Of a stretch of DNA of 64,000 bases, positions 58,542 through 64,000 are shown piece by piece (the stretch's first letter is position 1; every line of letters starts with the position of its first letter). Origin of the DNA: Carposina sasakii. Taxonomy: Eukaryota > Arthropoda > Insecta > Lepidoptera > Carposinidae. The notes under the pieces are model-generated. The model worked only from the letters and a program-made list of their open reading frames with translations, was not told the origin of the DNA and did not search any database. The position numbers and the translations under genes are program-made. The DNA lies in contig CP053160.1 in NCBI GenBank assembly GCA_014607495.2, forward strand, positions 13,764,001 through 13,828,000. The letters run 5' to 3'.

Positions 58542-59664
58542 AGCCATGAAACTCAAAAGAGTTCGGAAGAAGTATTCAAAATACAACCAATTCAATTTGT
58601 TCTTGGGACGAAATTGTCAATTTTGTTATAAAACCATGCTACTACGGTGGATCACCATGAAACTGCAGTTTCAACAACCTATCTCTTTGATTGCGTTTTC
58701 AATAGAAATTGAGTGAGAACAAGCGTCAGTGCATTGCTTCGTGTATGTCAGGGAAACTATTCGTATTAGGATTTCATAGCTTTGTTCTTCAGGCGCCGCC
58801 ATTTTAAAATATATGTATCTCAACGTTCTGTCCTAAAAACTCAATAACTAGATATAACATTGATACTTACCCACCCAATGAAACATATTCACATAGAATA
58901 AAAATATAGAGACCTTTTACCAAAGTGCCCTAAAGGTAAAGATCTCGTACCACTAAAAGCGCATTCCCATTATGTCGTTGTAGTTTTAAGTGAGGTAGTT
59001 TATATATTTTAATGGAGACATCCACAATCCACATATAGTATGGCATGATTAACAGCCATCTTCGACGCTACGTCGATAAGCATAGGACAGTCCCTGACTG
59101 TATATTATGTAGGTACTACATATGAATATAATAAAATTACAACAAACAGTCGTTATAATAAAAACAAGTAGAGACGATAGACGTCCAACAATAAATTTAC
59201 CGCAACGACGTAGTGGGGACGCTCCCTAATAGTACTATCAATAATGACCATATTTAATATAAGTGTGAAAAAATCAGAATTATGAAGATTTGCCTGTTTC
59301 ATTATAAGCGAGAAAAAATTTTAATTTTCATAATAACAGCGCGGTAAGAGGGACCCTAAACCTACAAGATGGCGTCAGGTAATACAAGATTTTAATTAAC
59401 TTTTGTTTGTGGACGCAGTAAATGGTTCTATGAAAATGATTGCTTAAAAGTTTAACAGAAGATAAAAAAGCGTTTACAATATTTATGAGCGGAGTCGGCT
59501 TAAAATCTGTTTTCGCTAGAGACAAGAGAAGGCACCTACATAGATTTATTGAATGTATGATTCATCGCGATACAAATAGTAGGTAAATCTTAGATATTGC
59601 TAAGAAATATACTAATAGAAACTCAAAATATACACATTTTAATGCAAACGGATGTGTTTTCCAA
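58542..59664. other. Gene-less AT-rich stretch
   Basis: Nothing recognised; the minus-strand frame at 59328-59525 has no motif. Confidence 0.4.
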
Positions 59665-59760
59665 ATACTGTGTAGCCGGAACTACAAAATCGTAAAGGAG
59701 ATTCCACAGCCAAGTTTCGAATAGTGGAATCAGTGACAAGTTGCTAGCTCATCGTCTGAG
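59665..59760 (+). repeat. Dispersed family B copy
   Basis: GTGTAGCCGGAACTACAAAA, TCGTAAAGGAGATTCCACAG and ATCAGTGACAAGTTGCTAGC follow the family order. Confidence 0.6.
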
Positions 59761-60002
59761 AGAATTCCCTAACACCGTAGTTGACTCTTAGAATATAGAC
59801 GGAAAGAGATTCAGCTGATGTATTCTACTCAAATCCCGCATCAGCACAGGACAAACAAGAAATAAACAAATAACCTAAGGTCACATATAATATCGAACGC
59901 AACATGTCAAGCTCATTAGAGAAGAGTCCATAAGTCGCACGCGCCGCGCATAGCAAGCAGGCCTTATCGGCAGCCCTTACATAAATTAAATTTATAATCA
60001 AC

Positions 60003-60029
60003 CCTCCCCCTTTACCCCCCCCCCCCCCC
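60003..60029 (-). other. Poly-C tract, G-quadruplex potential on the minus strand
   Basis: CCTCCCCCTTTA followed by 15 C (60015-60029). On the minus strand this gives four G-runs of at least three bases with short spacers, enough for an intramolecular quadruplex. Confidence 0.7.
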
Positions 60030-62397
60030 TTCAATGAAATTAAATTACACCTGTCACTGGTAACTTTGAGAAACATTTACTTTGGATTCTTGAAGTAATT
60101 TGCTTCTACAAAAGAAGGAATATTTATATTTTAAGGAACGAAATTTGTCTTTGGCAACCTGTCACTCCAATGGCGCCTAAAATAGTGGTCCTAGTAAAGA
60201 TTTAGAGCCCTTTTCTTAGTTCTGCCACTCCTCGTGTATATAATAATCATTAAAAACTTATAAATTCTCAAATGTTTAAAATTTAAAAATGTTGTGTACA
60301 AACTTTTGGGTGACATCAATAACTTGCTTGTATGTAATACATTCGCAGTATTTTTAGCAATTGCTTATATCACGTCTGTTTCATAGTACTTACTACGTCG
60401 TAGCACAATGTAGTAAAGCTACAGATTTGTAAGCTATTGATTTGTAGACATAAAGGCCACTACCAAAAAATGCGTTTTTGCTAAATTCCAGTAAATTTTT
60501 AATTAACACACATTATAGCTCTTTCTGTTCATGTCAAGAAAATCAAGATAACATGTATAATTATCGATTTAACTGACTATAAATGAACATTTGCTGTAAG
60601 TGCCACACAGGCCACTTTCATTGAGGTATAACTTATTATAGACTCATAAATACCAACTTCAATATTGAATATAAAAAGTAACATATAAAAATATTACAAT
60701 CGACAAATAAGTATGATTTCAATTTAATATGCAACAAATATTAATAATATGTGATAGGTAGATGTAATAACATGTTTCTCCGAACTCATGCACGAGCATA
60801 AAGCAAAATTAAATATGAGATTCATGTATTATATCTATTCCGTATCGTAAATAAATTTCTAATGGCCAAATTACCTCTTATATGCGCATTTCCCAACTTT
60901 ATACTTCCAGGCCCCTATTAGGCCAACAGTTGGCCCAACATCGGGGAAAAAACATAAACAGGGTCCTTACACATCCTTTTTCCCCGACTTAGGCAAAGTC
61001 ATAAAAAAGGGTGAATTATTTTAGCAGTCTCTTATATTACCGTATTTTCTGAATATCTGATATTGATGAAAGAGGTAGCAGTGAATTCGCTTATGTGATT
61101 CGTGTAGCTACAAAACTACTGCTTACAACTTTTTTCCGTGTAATCAGTTACAAATTTATTTTTCAATAAGGCGTGTAATAATGGCTAAACTTTACTATCA
61201 TAATCAAATGATCTTCACAATCAGAAGATCTTAATTTAATTATTTATTAAAATATATATTTATAACATGACAGTAGAACTATATTGTTAATATATAGAGC
61301 ACCAGGGTAGTGACCTCCTTCTTATGTTCTGTTCAGGTAGATCTAGAGGAGCAGATACCTATAACACAAGTACACTAAACTAAGTCAAATGCTCAACGTC
61401 CAACGGTTGGTCCAACAAGGACCAGCATTACAATATCACTCCCTCGACGCTGAAGCGCTGTAGCGAGTTTTCACACATTACCACTTAATGCCATTTTAAT
61501 ATTACCCTTGTAAAGACCCGGGGAATTTATTTGTTTTGTGGAACAAACATTAATTATCTTTCGCTATCTAATTTAACAACCTACATTGAAATAACTTTGG
61601 GGTATGCTGAGTGCTAATGATATTTTTGTGTTCTGAAATTTAACCGTATGTTTGAGATGATAAATGCTGATTATTTTCATATTTCGATAAAGGTTTAGAA
61701 TTGTTCTTTGTTATTACTGTTAAATTGGCTAAATGGGAGATGAACTCACGTAAAGAGGGTTCAGTACAATGCCGAAAATTTTATAGGTATCCCCGGTTTT
61801 CCTGTAATCTACAGGTATTATATTACGAGTATATTTTGAAATATGTCATATACAACTTTTCGCGAAATCAATTTTATTAGTTTGAACCGTTTTATCATGG
61901 AACAGATGGACAGAATCAAAAAAGCTTTTTATAGAATTAGCGTGGATTATATGAATTGGTTATGTCACATCAAGGACGTTTGACAAATTTTAACAACCAC
62001 GAACCAATAAATCGAGTATCGAAATGATAAGCACTCTCAACATGTCAATCACATAAGGCCAGTGTTTTGGCATTTCGGTCAATTTGCCCTCAAAATATGA
62101 GCAGATATACCTCATTTTAGGTCTGAAGATATATGTGGAACTTGGGGAAGGCCTGTGTACTTCAGTGGACTTATCCTGGCTGAAATGTTGAAATAATGAC
62201 GATGGTGAGGCTCCTATATGCGACTCTTTTAGAGAAACAGGCATTTACGAGTAAATCGATTTCGTAGTGCTAGTGTTAAATTATCACATAGGTATGGACT
62301 AAACAATATCTACAGGTTCTTGTCAAACTATTGACCAGTGTGCGATCAAAGCTACTCTTTGGTACTCGTACCTAATATATTATGTACCAAAGTATAT
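60030..62397. other. Gene-less AT-rich stretch
   Basis: Only short palindromic words were noted (GGCCAACAGTTGGCC near 60912 and CCAACGGTTGG near 61399). No gene is supported. Confidence 0.4.
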
Positions 62398-62640
62398 ACA
62401 ACCAGCTGACCCGGCGAACTTCGTTGCGCATCATATTACTAAAGTCTTGTATGCTTGTATGGATGGGCATGTATCCTTTACCTCTTCTTCGTTTTTTAAA
62501 GATTTTATCGACGATCTCATCACCATATATTACTAAAGATAAAACAAAAAGTGCAACAACTCTATCCTCATCACCTTCCCGGAAAATAGAAAACAAACAC
62601 TTTGGATTTGATTAAACTGTCCGGCTCAAAAGAGGTTTTC
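62398..62640 (+). repeat. Fragment of a common insect repeat (GACCCGGCGAACTTCGTTG type)
   Basis: CAGCTGACCCGGCGAACTTC opens a block of a type I recognise from many insect interspersed repeats. Boundaries and family are not determined; the two overlapping short frames are incidental. Confidence 0.35.
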
Positions 62641-63861
62641 GAGTGAAAAGAATTCACTCTCATCCCTTTGATTCGTCGCTTTGTCTTTGCAAATGAAGGG
62701 CCATTTGTAGATGACTATCTTACGCCGGGATAATAGCACTTCAATGGAAATTATTTCTCATTATTTTTAAAGGCTTTTAACGTTTTTAAAGCCTTCCCTG
62801 CGAAAAGGTACCGCCGTCTAATATCCGCACATTTATTATTATAAGTAATATTGTAATAAAATTATTTAGGACATTAACTAGAGCCCTCTGTAGGTATTAG
62901 ATTATGAGTCCTTAATGCATCCCATTCTCTTCTATATTATATTTTAATTTATCTTTGGTTTAATTTTAACTGTAATTTTATTTATATTTTATAATCTATG
63001 GATATCAAAAACATAACTTTTAAATGAGTATCTTGTTTATTTCGCACATAAACACACATACTACCCAACAAGTAAAAATATCTTCTTACACGAAACTAAA
63101 ACGAAAATAAATATATTTTTTCCTAGTATTTTTAACTACAAACCTACATACATGTATATGTAGGTTTGTAGTTATGCATTGTTTCATATCGCAGTTTTTA
63201 GTACTTGTTAAGTATTTTATTGTTTAAAAATCGCATCAGTTTTTCTAAATGTTTCAAATAGTTTAAATATTCTGTTAGAGAGATTCGTTTCCCCGGAAGG
63301 GTATTTGCGCACCTTTTCTATGTTACTGACTTTATTGTATTAGGAATTTCCGTAACATATTAGTTGTAATTCATTTAGTGACTACACAAAGCTTTCTCTT
63401 TCGTGACTGTTTTTAAACATATTTTTTTTATTCGATTCAGACCATACATATTATTTCTCATTATAAAATAAGAAAAACCATCAATTTTGAAAGTTAAAAA
63501 AGCCAAAGCAATCCAGATTTCTATGACTAAGGTTTCTATGACAACTACAGTCTTAATTATGTGTTGAGAATATGCGAAGTATGTGAGCAACGCCATCTAC
63601 CTAATTAGTATCTATGAGTTGTTTAGGTTTTGAGTTCCAAGCCACCATCCGCGTTGTCGTACACATTATTGTAGTGCTCTGTGAAATATATTAATTAACA
63701 ACAGTTTTGCTCTATAAACTGTACTTAATTATCCACCCCCCCCGCTACGCTTACAGGTAGTGAAAAAAACAACCTGTTTAGTGGATTATTAAAAGGATTT
63801 GCAGTGATTTTAAGTGTCGTAAAATATAATTACAAAATACTTAAAAAAAACGTAACTTACC
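62641..63861. other. Gene-less AT-rich stretch
   Basis: Contains the palindrome at 63133-63174; otherwise unique sequence with no supported frame. Confidence 0.4.
63133..63174. repeat. Perfect palindrome, 18-bp arms
   Basis: TAACTACAAACCTACATA and its exact inverse are separated by six bases (CATGTA). It could extrude as a cruciform or act as a hairpin in RNA. Confidence 0.9.
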
Positions 63862-64000
63862 GGCCGCGTACAGCATGCTAAATTGCGATACGGACTTAGA
63901 ACTTTGCGTTTACGTTCGTGTTTACTTCATAAAAACTGCTGTTATTTGTACATTATTGTGTGATTCGAGTAGTTTTCGAGATGTCTATAAAAATTGACCA
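63862..64000 (-). other. Possible 5' exon with start codon, minus strand
   Basis: On the minus strand, ATGCTGTACGCGGCCG is followed directly by GTAAGTTACG, a near-consensus splice donor. An in-frame TAA lies upstream (within ACGTAAACGCAAAG), so this ATG would be the first codon (M-L-Y-A-A). The GC-rich coding edge next to an AT-rich putative intron fits a first exon. The exon would continue beyond the window as 5' UTR. Too short to recognise a product; a chance match is possible. Confidence 0.25.

Overview
The window reads as AT-rich nuclear DNA of an insect, most likely a moth or butterfly (Lepidoptera). The call rests on base composition, the absence of bacterial-style genes, the density of small transposons, and repeats I associate with lepidopteran genomes: a LINE 3' end ending in (TGA)n, a family with a (TATG)n tail, tRNA-derived SINEs and a CsRn1-type tRNA-Trp primer-binding site. 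The order is an inference from recognition, not from a search. I could not find a confidently intact host gene. The sequence looks intergenic or like very long intron, with at most a few candidate exons (8.5 kb, 63.9 kb) and one decayed sugar-transporter-like exon (28.4-28.7 kb).

Layout. 0-16.7 kb: mostly unique AT-rich DNA with a LINE reverse-transcriptase relic (0.5-1.1 kb), a hAT-type MITE with 8-bp target duplication (2.94-3.33 kb), two 3' ends of one LINE family in opposite orientation (11.2 and 15.0 kb) and copies of two dispersed families, called here A (TATG tail) and B. 16.8-18.6 kb: two adjacent family-A insertions sharing one target site, then a complete 795-bp miniature LTR retrotransposon (TRIM). 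20-28 kb: a cluster of MITEs and a SINE. 28-34 kb: the transporter-like relic, a LINE C-terminal relic and a patchwork of locally duplicated blocks. 34.5-39.8 kb: a near full-length but broken non-LTR retrotransposon with ORF1, endonuclease, reverse transcriptase and RNase H (I-like group). 39.9-44.1 kb: dispersed repeats, including a SINE nested in family A, and further MITEs.

45.3-54.1 kb is the most striking part. Two 3.55-kb Ty3/Gypsy-type elements lie head to head in opposite orientation (45295-48847 on +, 50592-54143 on -). Each has a pair of 437-bp LTRs that look identical within the element, and each has its own 4-bp target duplication. Both share the same scrambled interior: gag with two zinc knuckles, a first protease piece, a reverse-transcriptase piece, a second diverged protease piece, then an integrase C-terminal piece. 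Two insertions with the same junctions show that an already rearranged, non-autonomous element was mobilised. Downstream of its last stop codon each carries an array of six hairpins (7-bp stems, 7-nt loops, 57-bp period) with compensatory base changes. This is the best candidate for something undescribed in the window.

54.1-64.0 kb: mostly unique AT-rich DNA with a 16-bp-TIR element split by a family-A insertion, a tRNA-like sequence, a MITE relic, a poly-C/G-quadruplex tract, a perfect 18-bp-arm palindrome and a possible minus-strand first exon at the right edge.
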